A stretch of 64,000 nt of DNA from Tenuifilaceae bacterium CYCD (GTDB taxonomy: Bacteria; Bacteroidota; Bacteroidia; Bacteroidales; Tenuifilaceae). The stretch's first letter is position 1, and each line of letters starts with the position of its first letter. This document shows, one piece after another, positions 35,979-44,298 of this stretch. The notes under the pieces are model-generated. The model was not told where the DNA came from. It saw only the letters and a list, made by a program, of their open reading frames with translations, and did not search any database. A program made the position numbers and the translations under genes. The DNA lies in assembly GCA_036322835.1 (NCBI GenBank), contig AP027304.1, positions 3,658,001 through 3,722,000 of the forward strand. Direction: 5' to 3'.

Positions 35979-38297
35979 TTATTGTTTAACTATATACTTT
36001 AGAATTTTCAATTTCAAGTCGGAAGGATTGAATGGTTTTAAGATAAAATCGTTCATTCCAATGCTGAAAATTTTACGCTTAACATCGCGCATTGCCGAAG
36101 CACTTAACGCAATTATTGGAATTGAACGTTTAGTCTTATCAGATAATTTTCTGATTGCCTTGGCAGCATCATAGCCATTCATCTCTGGCATCTCCAAGTC
36201 CATCAACACCAAATCGTAGTTGTTTTTGCCAATCATTTCTAACGCAACCAGCCCATTCTCAGCATGCTCATGGTTAATACCCCAATTAGAAAGAAAACGC
36301 TGAACAATTAAGGTATTCAAATCGTTATCCTCAACTATTAAAACCCTATACTGATTACCTTTTTTTAGCTCTAACTCGAAATCCTGTACCGATACATCTT
36401 GCGCTTTCTTGGGTAGAATCTTAAACTTCAGATCAAAATAAAAGTTTGAACCTTTACCAAGACTACTCTTTAGCATAATCTCGCCACCCATCATATCTAC
36501 AAGCCTTTTCGAGATTGCCAAGCCCAAACCGGTGCCTCCAAACCGACTCATCTGACCATGCACCTGTGTAAATTCCTGAAAGATGATGTCCTGTAGCTCC
36601 TTTTCAATTCCAATACCAGTATCGGAGATCGAAAATCTAACAATTGCATGCTTCTGAATCATCTTCTGGAGCTTAAAACTTACTTTTACTTGGCCCTTTG
36701 ATGTAAATTTAATGGCATTCCCAATAAGATTTGTTAACACCTGATTAATACGAACCCTATCGCCTAGTAGATTGTTTGGAATACTAACATCTATCTCCCC
36801 ATTTAGGCTAATAGACTTCTCATTGGCCATCTGAGTATACGAACTTATAAGACCAGCATGTAGTTGATGAAGATTTATCTCCGATTTAATCAAATCCAGC
36901 TTACCTGCTTCAATCTTGCTGAAGTCGAGAATATCGTTTAGCAATGCCAACAAGTTCTCAGCCGAGTACTTTAAGGCGTTTAAATTTGATACTTGGGCTG
37001 GCAAAGGATTCTCCTGAAGGAGTAGATTGGTCATGCCAATAACTGCATTCATAGGAGTCCGAATCTCGTGACTCATTGTGGATAAAAAACGTTCTTTAGT
37101 CCGGCTAGCCTCCTCGGCTAACTCTTTGGCTACAATTAACTCCTGCTCCTGCTTCTTCCTTAATGAGATATCGCTCATTGCGGAAAGCAAACATTGTTTC
37201 CCTTGAATATGAATGATTTCGGCAGATAAAAGAACTGTAAGTTCTTCATTCCTCTTGCTATGAATTTTTAACTCAAGGTTACTTACCCTACCGCTTTTAC
37301 TCAAAAAATCGATGAGTTCACCCCGCTTTTCTATATCATTAAAAATATTCAAGTCTCTGGAAGTTTTTCCTATAACCTCATTTTTCAGCAATCCTGTTTT
37401 CTGGATAAAGGCTTCGTTTACATCAAGATACCGACCCTCTTCTAGCGTACTTATGGTCATCATAACAGATACCGTATTGAAAGCTTTCGAGAATTTCTCT
37501 TCCGATGCCTTAATAACCCGTTCGGCTTCAAGTCTAGGACTAATATCCTGAGCAATTGCAAAAATCACATCGCGCTTACTCCAGAGTCCCTTAACCATCC
37601 TTACCTCTACGGGAACCAAACTCCCATTATGAGCTTTCAGATTAGAAGTGTACGCACCTCTTACTCCATTAAAAACAGTATTTAGGGTTTCCGATATTAC
37701 GTCTTGGTTCTCTGTATGAAATTTCACAAACGATTCCAAAAGTAGTTCATGTTCTTTGTAGCCTAATCGATTAATAACGGCTTGGTTAACCTGAACAATG
37801 TTTCCATTGTGATTTATAAAAAAGACAAAATCACCAAAAGCATTTACAATAAGCCTAAAATTTTGCTCCTCCTCAACTAAATTATTTTCCGATTCCTTTT
37901 GCTGGGTTATATCGTAACTTGAACAAAGTAGAGCAGGTCTCCCCTCCCATTCTATGATAGAAACATTAGATTTAATCCAACGCAACTCATTTAACTTGGT
38001 AAGAATCCGCAGGGTAAAACTGTTCGACTTACGCTGTTTTATCTCACTAAAATCGTTCTGGAACAGTAACTTTATCAGTTTTCGATCCTTTGGATGAACG
38101 ATATCTAGAAATAGGATCTCCTTTACCTCCAAATCGCTATACCCAGTTAAAATCGAAAAACTGGGATTACAAAAAACTACCCGATGGCTTTGAACTACAT
38201 ATATGCTGCTTTCGTTCTGAAATAGCAAACTCCTAAAAAGTTCATTTTCAGATTTCAGTTTATTTAAATCTATGTTTGTATCGCCCCGATCTATCAA
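35979..38297 (-). CDS. Hybrid histidine kinase with PAS domains and C-terminal receiver
   Basis: 772 residues. No ATG exists near the start of the conserved part; the frame begins with TTG at 38297. Three PAS-type sensor domains cover about 15-385 (FCNPSFSILTGYSDLEVKEILFLDIVHPKD in pattern; similar copies after 140 and 265). HisKA carries MSHEIRTPMNAVIGM with the phospho-accepting His near 410; HATPase motifs include NLIGNAIKFT, SDTGIGIEKEL and FGGTGLGLAISKRL; a receiver domain from 650 has LVLMDLEMPEMNG with the phosphorylated Asp near 700. No membrane helix is visible, so it is a cytoplasmic sensor. No separate response regulator with a DNA-binding domain is next to it. Confidence 0.9.
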   Translation of the reverse strand: MIDRGDTNIDLNKLKSENELFRSLLFQNESSIYVVQSHRVVFCNPSFSILTGYSDLEVKEILFLDIVHPKDRKLIKLLFQNDFSEIKQRKSNSFTLRILTKLNELRWIKSNVSIIEWEGRPALLCSSYDITQQKESENNLVEEEQNFRLIVNAFGDFVFFINHNGNIVQVNQAVINRLGYKEHELLLESFVKFHTENQDVISETLNTVFNGVRGAYTSNLKAHNGSLVPVEVRMVKGLWSKRDVIFAIAQDISPRLEAERVIKASEEKFSKAFNTVSVMMTISTLEEGRYLDVNEAFIQKTGLLKNEVIGKTSRDLNIFNDIEKRGELIDFLSKSGRVSNLELKIHSKRNEELTVLLSAEIIHIQGKQCLLSAMSDISLRKKQEQELIVAKELAEEASRTKERFLSTMSHEIRTPMNAVIGMTNLLLQENPLPAQVSNLNALKYSAENLLALLNDILDFSKIEAGKLDLIKSEINLHQLHAGLISSYTQMANEKSISLNGEIDVSIPNNLLGDRVRINQVLTNLIGNAIKFTSKGQVKVSFKLQKMIQKHAIVRFSISDTGIGIEKELQDIIFQEFTQVHGQMSRFGGTGLGLAISKRLVDMMGGEIMLKSSLGKGSNFYFDLKFKILPKKAQDVSVQDFELELKKGNQYRVLIVEDNDLNTLIVQRFLSNWGINHEHAENGLVALEMIGKNNYDLVLMDLEMPEMNGYDAAKAIRKLSDKTKRSIPIIALSASAMRDVKRKIFSIGMNDFILKPFNPSDLKLKILKYIVKQ

Positions 38298-38577
38298 AGT
38301 ATTGCGGTTTGAGGGTTCAAAATGATGGCAAAAGTTATAAAAAATGTCGATAAGTTGAGTCTAAAACGGTAAAGAATTGAATTAATGAAGAAAATCGACC
38401 CAATACAGTGCTTTAAAAGTGTAATCTTAGTGTACAAGATGAAAAATCTTAGATTTTACACGCCATTTTGTCGTGATAATTCTACATAACAAATGCCATT
38501 TTTGCAGAAAAATAAGAATGGCATGCGTATTGAAAATATGATAGTACAACAATAAAATGAATGTCTAACTAAATTAT

Positions 38578-38582
38578 GGAGG
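38578..38582 (+). promoter_or_regulatory. Shine-Dalgarno GGAGG deciding the sHSP start
   Basis: GGAGG ends 8 nt before the ATG at 38591. Strong SD sequences are rare in this phylum, so this one favours 38591 over the upstream in-frame ATG at 38576 that overlaps it. Confidence 0.6.
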
Positions 38583-38590
38583 AAAAAGTT

Positions 38591-39022
38591 ATGATACCAA
38601 TGCTAAGACGCAGAAACACTCTGCCAAATTTCGTTGACGAGTTCTTGGGTGATGATTTATTCAACCGATTCTTCAGCGAAAACGAGAATGTAACTGTTCC
38701 TTCTGTTAATATAAAAGAAGGAACAGAAGACTACTCGATAGAAGTTGCCGCACCTGGATTCGACAAAAAGGATTTCAAGGTTGACCTAAACAACAATGTT
38801 CTTGAAATCTCCAGCGAAAAGGAAACTAAGGAAGAAATTAAGGATGAGAAAGTTATGCGCCGCGAATTCCATTACTCATCATTCAAACGAACCTTCACGC
38901 TTCCAGACTCTGCTGATACCGATAAAATAAAAGCGTCGTACGAGAATGGAATTTTGAGTATCTGCATCCCAAAAAAAGATGAGGCCAGGGTTAAGCCAGT
39001 AAAGCAAATCTCAATTTCATGA
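38591..39022 (+). CDS. Small heat-shock protein (Hsp20/alpha-crystallin)
   Basis: 143 residues from the chosen start (MIPMLRRRNTLPNFVDEF); the in-frame ATG at 38576 would add five residues but overlaps the SD. The alpha-crystallin domain spans about 35-125 (VPSVNIKEGTEDYSIEVAAPGFDKKDFKVDL in pattern; REFHYSSFKRTFTLPDSAD; ASYENGILSICIPK). The C-terminal VKQISIS supplies an I-x-I motif for oligomer contacts. It holds unfolding proteins in an ATP-independent way. Divergent from the histidine kinase gene; the 280-nt region between them should contain its stress promoter, which I could not identify with certainty. Confidence 0.92.
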   Translation: MIPMLRRRNTLPNFVDEFLGDDLFNRFFSENENVTVPSVNIKEGTEDYSIEVAAPGFDKKDFKVDLNNNVLEISSEKETKEEIKDEKVMRREFHYSSFKRTFTLPDSADTDKIKASYENGILSICIPKKDEARVKPVKQISIS

Positions 39023-39057
39023 TAAAAGCCCAGTTAAACTGGGCTTTTATCATGAAA
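39015..39057. terminator. Long perfect bidirectional terminator hairpin
   Basis: A perfect 20-bp stem (39015-39034 with 39038-39057) with a 3-nt loop TAA. It includes the last codons and stop of the sHSP gene and faces the convergent pyrI gene. Confidence 0.8.
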
Positions 39058-39100
39058 TACGTTAAAGGTTTTAAATATATCGAGTGTCTTTAACTTTTAA

Positions 39101-39559
39101 TTACCTATACTCCATATGCTCCTGATCCGTGATTTTCTCACAGTAATGGCACTTTAATGAAACGCTCTTTTTGTCGGATACATGAAATTTAGGTGTAACA
39201 TTTTCAAAGTTTGTAATACACTTTGGGTTAACACATTTCACAATGCCAACAATCTCGTCAGGAACCTCAACAAGCATCTTTTCAACTACCACGTAATCCT
39301 TAATGATATTTAACTTTGCATGTGGAGCAACTATTGCAATCCTGTTGATCTCGTCACGTTCAAAAAATTTATCGGCAATCTTAACTATCGCTTTTTTCCC
39401 TAACCGATGACTCTCCAAGTTCGTACCAAAAGTTATTTGGTTTGGAATTTTATCTAAACCAAGTATGGATATAACCTTAAAAAGATTCTGAGCAGGAATA
39501 TGATCAATTACAGTTCCATTCTGAATGGCACTAACGCTTAATTGTTTTTTATCGTTCAT
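39101..39559 (-). CDS. pyrI: Aspartate carbamoyltransferase regulatory chain
   Basis: 152 residues, the normal length. The N-terminal allosteric domain starts with [26 protein letters not shown]; the C-terminal zinc domain has four Cys in C(VNPK)C and C(HYCEK) arrangement: [13 protein letters not shown] and [10 protein letters not shown]. It binds nucleotide effectors and couples catalytic trimers made by pyrB, 20 nt upstream. No other pyrimidine gene is in the window. Confidence 0.94.
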   Translation of the reverse strand: MNDKKQLSVSAIQNGTVIDHIPAQNLFKVISILGLDKIPNQITFGTNLESHRLGKKAIVKIADKFFERDEINRIAIVAPHAKLNIIKDYVVVEKMLVEVPDEIVGIVKCVNPKCITNFENVTPKFHVSDKKSVSLKCHYCEKITDQEHMEYR

Positions 39560-39579
39560 AGCTATTATCTTTTAATATT

Positions 39580-40488
39580 TTACTTTAAACCAAGGATTGT
39601 TGCCATAATCGCCATACGGGTGTAAACGCCATTAAGCGCCTGGGTAAAGTAGTACGCCTTGTTATTGTCATCAACATCTATATTAATCTCATTTACACGT
39701 GGCAGTGGGTGCAAAACACGCATATTTTCTTTAGTTCCCTCTAGCATATGATTGCGAAGAATGTAAGCATTCTTCACTTTCTCGTAATCCATCGGGTCGG
39801 AAAAGCGCTCTTTCTGTACACGGGTCATATAAACGATATCGGCATCCTTAATATTTTCAGCCAAATCGGTATGCTCTTCGAATTTTAGTCCCTTTTCCTT
39901 GAGGAATAACTTATACTCCTGAGGCATTTGAAGCTCCTTGGGTGCAATAAACACGAACGAAGCGTTGAACTGTGACATTGCCATAAGTAACGAGTGAACA
40001 GTGCGGCCATACTTTAGATCGCCAACCATAACAATTTTCAAATTGTTAAGGGTACCCTGAGTTTTACGAATTGAGTACAGATCGAGCATGGTTTGCGTAG
40101 GGTGTTGGTTTGCTCCATCGCCAGCGTTGATAATAGGTACAGGAGACACTTCGCTTGCAAATCGAGCACTTCCCTCAACGGGGTGACGTATTACAATCAG
40201 ATCGGAGTAGTTGGCTACGGTTAGAATTGTATCCTTCAAACTTTCGCCCTTAGCAACACTTGACGACGAAGCCTCGGAAAAGCCTATTACTCGACCGCCC
40301 AGCCTATTTACTGCGCTTTCAAAACTTAGACGAGTTCGGGTTGATGGCTCAAAAAATAGAGTTGCCACAAGCTTTCCTTCTAAAATTCTTTGGTTAGGAT
40401 TCTTTTCAAACCCCTCGGCCAAGTCGAGCACCTTGAAGATTTCCTCCTTGCTCAAGTCGTTAATTGAAACCAAACTTCTGTTTTTCAT
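39580..40488 (-). CDS. pyrB: Aspartate carbamoyltransferase catalytic chain
   Basis: Start set at the ATG at 40488 ([17 protein letters not shown]); the longer frame starts at TTG. 302 residues. Carbamoyl-phosphate-binding [13 protein letters not shown] near 48 and active-site-loop GESLKDTI are present, then [23 protein letters not shown] and [11 protein letters not shown]. It catalyses the first committed step of pyrimidine synthesis, carbamoyl phosphate plus aspartate. A hairpin with T-run lies 29 nt upstream. Confidence 0.95.
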   Translation of the reverse strand: MKNRSLVSINDLSKEEIFKVLDLAEGFEKNPNQRILEGKLVATLFFEPSTRTRLSFESAVNRLGGRVIGFSEASSSSVAKGESLKDTILTVANYSDLIVIRHPVEGSARFASEVSPVPIINAGDGANQHPTQTMLDLYSIRKTQGTLNNLKIVMVGDLKYGRTVHSLLMAMSQFNASFVFIAPKELQMPQEYKLFLKEKGLKFEEHTDLAENIKDADIVYMTRVQKERFSDPMDYEKVKNAYILRNHMLEGTKENMRVLHPLPRVNEINIDVDDNNKAYYFTQALNGVYTRMAIMATILGLK

Positions 40489-40516
40489 TTTGTATAATTT
40501 ATGTTGGGTTATTATC

Positions 40517-40540
40517 AAAAAAAAACCCCGACACCCGGGG
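40517..40540 (-). terminator. Terminator (or attenuator) between yigZ-like gene and pyrB
   Basis: On the minus strand a CCCCG/CGGGG stem (40540-40526) is followed by nine T residues (40525-40517). It most simply ends the upstream transporter/YigZ transcript; its place 29 nt before pyrB would also fit attenuation of pyrBI. Confidence 0.6.
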
Positions 40541-40543
40541 CTA

Positions 40544-41158
40544 CTATACTGTTGACAAATATTCTACGTTAACTGATTCAATCTTTTCAACTCTCGACAA
40601 AAACTCTTCACATAAACTCTTTCGAACAGTAACCTTAATGTTGCAACTATTATCGAACTGCTGCTCATTAATATCAATATTCAAATCCTTTATAATCTTC
40701 ATAATATCATTCATCACAAGGTATCCAAATGATATGCTGTAAACATCATCCACTGTTTTTATAACAATTTTAGCATTCTGCAAAGCATCTTGTGCCGCAC
40801 TTTTATACGCATTTATTAACCCCGATACACCTAGCTTGGTTCCTCCAAAATAGCGCACAACCACAACTAAAATATTGGTAAGGTTAAAACTCAGTAACTG
40901 CCCATGAATGGGCTTACCAGCAGTTCCCGAAGGTTCTCCATCATCGTTTATACGCCATTTCTCGCCCTTTGACCCAATAATATAAGCATAGCAGTGATGC
41001 CGCGCATCATGATACTCCTTGTGTATATCGTCTAGAATTGTCTTAATGGCATCCTCGGAGTAAACAGGCATGGCAATTGCAATAAACTTACTGCCCTTCT
41101 CCTTATAGAGACCAGTAATGGTTCCTTCAATTGTCCGATAAGTATCCTCTGCCTGCAT
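40544..41158 (-). CDS. YigZ/IMPACT-family protein
   Basis: 204 residues. The N-terminal UPF0029 domain has [20 protein letters not shown] and the invariant [16 protein letters not shown], then [25 protein letters not shown]. The C-terminal half is the ferredoxin-like DUF1949 domain. YigZ relatives are linked to translation/stress control through resemblance to eukaryotic IMPACT, but the bacterial function is not settled. Its ATG overlaps the stop codon of the transporter gene (TAATG). Confidence 0.9.
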   Translation of the reverse strand: MQAEDTYRTIEGTITGLYKEKGSKFIAIAMPVYSEDAIKTILDDIHKEYHDARHHCYAYIIGSKGEKWRINDDGEPSGTAGKPIHGQLLSFNLTNILVVVVRYFGGTKLGVSGLINAYKSAAQDALQNAKIVIKTVDDVYSISFGYLVMNDIMKIIKDLNIDINEQQFDNSCNIKVTVRKSLCEEFLSRVEKIESVNVEYLSTV

Positions 41159-42042
41159 TAACTATTCGATAAAACAATAATTGAAATAACTGAAAGAGCA
41201 ATACCAACCCAGTTGGTTCGTGTTGGACGTTCCTTAAATAGTATCAAACCAAAGAGTACACTGAATAGTACAACCCCAATATTATTAATTCCAAAAATAA
41301 TTGAGCCCTGCATCTGTAATCCTGTAGTAATATCGATATGATTTAGCGCCGCAATCATAAAGTACATCGATCCAAAATTTACCAATCCCAATACTGCCCC
41401 CAAAATCCATGTTTTATAATATTTCAGATCAGTTGCAGCGACTTTATTTAAAGGTAACGATAAAAAACCAATTAACCCGGCTATTCCAAAAATCACAGCA
41501 TTAAAAATGGGATTCATCTCATTTGTCACAAAGGTGGCTTGTGCGTATTTAGTTGAAGCATCTATCACTCCAATTCCTAAAAATATTAACAAAGGGAGAT
41601 AGATTCCAGCCCCACCCTTAACTAGTCGATCCTTTTTGTAAGTGGTTAGCAATACTGATGTCAAGGCAAGAAATATCCCAACAATTTTTATAGTATTTAA
41701 TTTATCGTTAGCATCAATCCATACCGAAAGAAGTATAGGAAGGATTACTGACATTTTAGCAGCAACCGAAGTTACAGCAACGCCTGCACGCTGAGTGCTC
41801 ATGCCCAACAAACGGAACATTACTATGAATAAGGCTCCAAGAGCTAGCATGAAAATAATTGTTCCAAAATTGAGGCTTAATAGTGGTTTTAGATTACCAT
41901 CGGCCAAAAAAAAACCTGCAAAGCAGGCAGCGATATAATTGACAAGTATTGCACTAAATGTATTTACCTTTAAGCGTTCGGCAAACTTAAATGTGACCAA
42001 AACCGCAGATGAAGAAAGAATACAAAGTAATAGGTAAATCAT
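41158..42042 (-). CDS. DMT-superfamily (EamA-type) transporter
   Basis: Start set at the ATG at 42042 (MIYLLLCILSSSAVLVTF) because the longer frame begins at TTG and the promoter's -7 box overlaps that TTG. 294 residues with ten membrane helices in two EamA halves. Substrate unknown; relatives export amino acids, purines or other metabolites. Coupled by overlap to the YigZ gene. Confidence 0.85.
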   Translation of the reverse strand: MIYLLLCILSSSAVLVTFKFAERLKVNTFSAILVNYIAACFAGFFLADGNLKPLLSLNFGTIIFMLALGALFIVMFRLLGMSTQRAGVAVTSVAAKMSVILPILLSVWIDANDKLNTIKIVGIFLALTSVLLTTYKKDRLVKGGAGIYLPLLIFLGIGVIDASTKYAQATFVTNEMNPIFNAVIFGIAGLIGFLSLPLNKVAATDLKYYKTWILGAVLGLVNFGSMYFMIAALNHIDITTGLQMQGSIIFGINNIGVVLFSVLFGLILFKERPTRTNWVGIALSVISIIVLSNS

Positions 42043-42057
42043 TGCTTTAGGTTTGTA

Positions 42058-42089
42058 CAAAATTATTGGATTTTAGTTTACCTCCAAAA
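42058..42089 (-). promoter_or_regulatory. Bacteroidota-type promoter (-33 TTTTG, N19, -7 TAATTTTG)
   Basis: On the minus strand TTTTG (42089-42085), 19 nt, then TAATTTTG (42065-42058) fit the phylum consensus. Transcription would begin only about 10 nt before the transporter ATG at 42042. Confidence 0.6.
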
Positions 42090-42167
42090 TTTTGAAATCA
42101 CCTTTTTCAAAAATATGGTTAACAATTTATCAACAGATACACAACACCAGAAATTTGAAGCAAGTAT

Positions 42168-43841
42168 CTAATGGGTTAAACTTAATGCACACAACACTGT
42201 TTCATAATCACAATTCTTAATGTTAACAACAACTGGATTATGGATGTTCCAATGCTGAATCAAACTCTCAAGGTTTATATCGCGAACCGTTACGATTATT
42301 GGGTTGCTTCTGCGCCGAACTAAATTAGTAAAAGCATTGGCCCAAGCTTCACCGGCCAGTTCCATTTTACCAATCTCATCAATAATTACAACATCTCCCC
42401 TTGCTGAACTGGCAAGTAATGCACTACCAGCCTTCAATGCATCCGCATAAAACTCAAATGATTTTTGGGGAGTTCCACACTGGGCAATCCTCTTTGAAAG
42501 AGGCATCAATGTTTTCTCTGGGAGAAGAACCAAGCTGTACCCTGTTCGTAAATCACAACTTCCTTCACCCAACGCATAGAACCCGGTATACTTTATACCC
42601 TTAGAACTTAAGACCTCAATCAAGTTTTGCACAAAGGTTGTTTTCCCCTCACCCCTATCACCCACTATCAGTATAAATGGGTATTCAATATTGTTTGGGA
42701 TCGATGGAGCAAGAGTATCGCTAACTAAATTTCGGATCTGGCTAATTGGATTCCTTCCTCGTAGTTCAAACCTTTTGATTCGCCCCATATACTCGGGCAA
42801 TGCATTAAAAGCAAGCGATGTAGCCATATAGGCAGGCTGAAAAATTCCTCCAGCAAAATACCCTTTAATGCATGGTTTTCCTAATTCTGTACCTATCGCA
42901 GCAAACGAAACAACAACCATAAAGGCTCGCATCATAATTTTACTTCCACCAAAAACCCAATCAAAATTTGTAATTGACGATACGCTTATTAATGGAACAA
43001 CAAACGAAAATAAGACAACAGGTATAAGTAAACTCATCTTCATAAATGGAAACCGAGCCCGTGGATAGAAAAGTAGCGTGAAAACAATATATGAAGTAGC
43101 AATTATAAGCGAAAGGTAATTTGGAATTTTAGACGTAATGCTAAGAAAAAATATCAAGAACGATAAATGCAAGATTGAGTAAAACAACGGTAAGAAAGAT
43201 TTTTGGCGCAACGATTGATCACCATCAACAGTATCCCCAATCTGAATAGTCCATTGATTTCCTTTGAAGTTTTTACCAATAGAATATCCCAAAATCACTG
43301 CAAAAAAACCGAATAGAAAATACGCAATAGAAACCCCAATAATAGGCCAATAATTGGGTGATTGCTGGGCTACATTACCTGTGCTAAAATTAAAGACTGA
43401 AACATACAAATCGTAGATGCTTGAGCCATACATCATAAAAAGTCGACCTATTTTAAAGAAAGGAACCGAAAGCACTGCTAGTCCACCACCAACCATCAAA
43501 CCCCACAAATTTCTTCCGAGGAGCAAAACGCCCACTTCCATAAGCACCCCCTCTAGCATGATACCAATCATCGGTGTAAGTATTACAGCACTAGGAGATA
43601 CCGACTTAAGCATTGCGCAAACCAATGCAGCACGCCAGTATAACCCTCGTTGCGGCTGACCAATGGATATTGCAGTCATGATCATAATACCAGCAAACGA
43701 AAGTAGAGTCCCTGCAATTAAAGGAAGCATAAGATTATGGAGGACACTTCCCAGTATTATCTCCAAAGCACCCCAGAATGTTCCTGCTACAACAGCCTTT
43801 TGCCAAATTGGAGATAATGTATAGGTTGAGCTACTTTTCAT
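42168..43841 (-). CDS. ECF-transporter-like membrane protein fused to a THEP1-type NTPase
   Basis: 557 residues in one frame. Residues about 10-200 are five to six helices with a pattern like ECF S components (FWGALEIILGSVLHN, ILTPMIGIMLEGVLMEVG). Residues about 205-375 hold four or five further helices ending in a helical segment AFNALPEYMGRIKRFELRGRN, resembling the EcfT (T component) region before its ARG-type motif. Residues about 385-557 form a P-loop NTPase of the THEP1 family: Walker A VGDRGEGKTTF near 394 and Walker B VVIIDEIGKMEL near 485. ECF systems normally use two ABC ATPases; here a THEP1 domain takes that place. The NTPase call is firm; the S- and T-like assignment is my reading of topology and motif. 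Confidence 0.7.
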   Translation of the reverse strand: MKSSSTYTLSPIWQKAVVAGTFWGALEIILGSVLHNLMLPLIAGTLLSFAGIMIMTAISIGQPQRGLYWRAALVCAMLKSVSPSAVILTPMIGIMLEGVLMEVGVLLLGRNLWGLMVGGGLAVLSVPFFKIGRLFMMYGSSIYDLYVSVFNFSTGNVAQQSPNYWPIIGVSIAYFLFGFFAVILGYSIGKNFKGNQWTIQIGDTVDGDQSLRQKSFLPLFYSILHLSFLIFFLSITSKIPNYLSLIIATSYIVFTLLFYPRARFPFMKMSLLIPVVLFSFVVPLISVSSITNFDWVFGGSKIMMRAFMVVVSFAAIGTELGKPCIKGYFAGGIFQPAYMATSLAFNALPEYMGRIKRFELRGRNPISQIRNLVSDTLAPSIPNNIEYPFILIVGDRGEGKTTFVQNLIEVLSSKGIKYTGFYALGEGSCDLRTGYSLVLLPEKTLMPLSKRIAQCGTPQKSFEFYADALKAGSALLASSARGDVVIIDEIGKMELAGEAWANAFTNLVRRRSNPIIVTVRDINLESLIQHWNIHNPVVVNIKNCDYETVLCALSLTH

Positions 43842-44175
43842 CTATCTGCGATGTTTTTTTTGCATTAACAATAATAAGGTAATCGATTGCTAGTATGAAA
43901 AGAAGAAAAAACTCTATATCCTGCAGGCCTATAATATTTAAACAAATTGTAACAAGCATTACAATCAGGGTTATCTTTCGGTACTTATCAACTTGCGTAA
44001 GGTTAACTCTATTCCGATAGTAAAATTTTATCCTGTGGTAAAGGAATGGCCCAAATGCCAAATAAAAAAATACGACTCCAATCCTATAGCTTATCAACCT
44101 TACAATTCCTGCAAAAATTAGAAGACCTACAGTAAAAAGGATTAACTTACGTTCCGAAAACTTTCTTTCAGCCAT
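43831..44175 (-). CDS. Small membrane protein upstream of the ECF-THEP1 fusion
   Basis: Start set at the ATG at 44175 (MAERKFSERKL); the longer frame begins at TTG. 114 residues with a basic N terminus and three hydrophobic segments (about 12-33, 36-50, 70-100), no known motif. Its end overlaps the fusion gene by 11 nt, so the two are translated together and may form one complex. Confidence 0.65.
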   Translation of the reverse strand: MAERKFSERKLILFTVGLLIFAGIVRLISYRIGVVFFYLAFGPFLYHRIKFYYRNRVNLTQVDKYRKITLIVMLVTICLNIIGLQDIEFFLLFILAIDYLIIVNAKKTSQIDEK

Positions 44176-44259
44176 TTTTAAACTATTCAATGGAAAACAA
44201 TCAAAAAGGGTATTAAAATTGTTAGCAAGTATATAAAAAAAAAGCTTGCGCTAAATACC

Positions 44260-44267
44260 TATATTTG
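44260..44267 (+). promoter_or_regulatory. -7 promoter element (TATATTTG)
   Basis: Exact TAnnTTTG match 31 nt before the M28 peptidase frame. A clear -33 box is not visible. Confidence 0.4.
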
Positions 44268-44298
44268 ATGTTTAATTGTTTAAAGTTGACCAAAAACA

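Noticed and set aside
44220-44250. GCAAG/CTTGC inverted repeat as terminator or operator
   Set aside because: Only 5 bp with a long A-rich loop; too weak to call.
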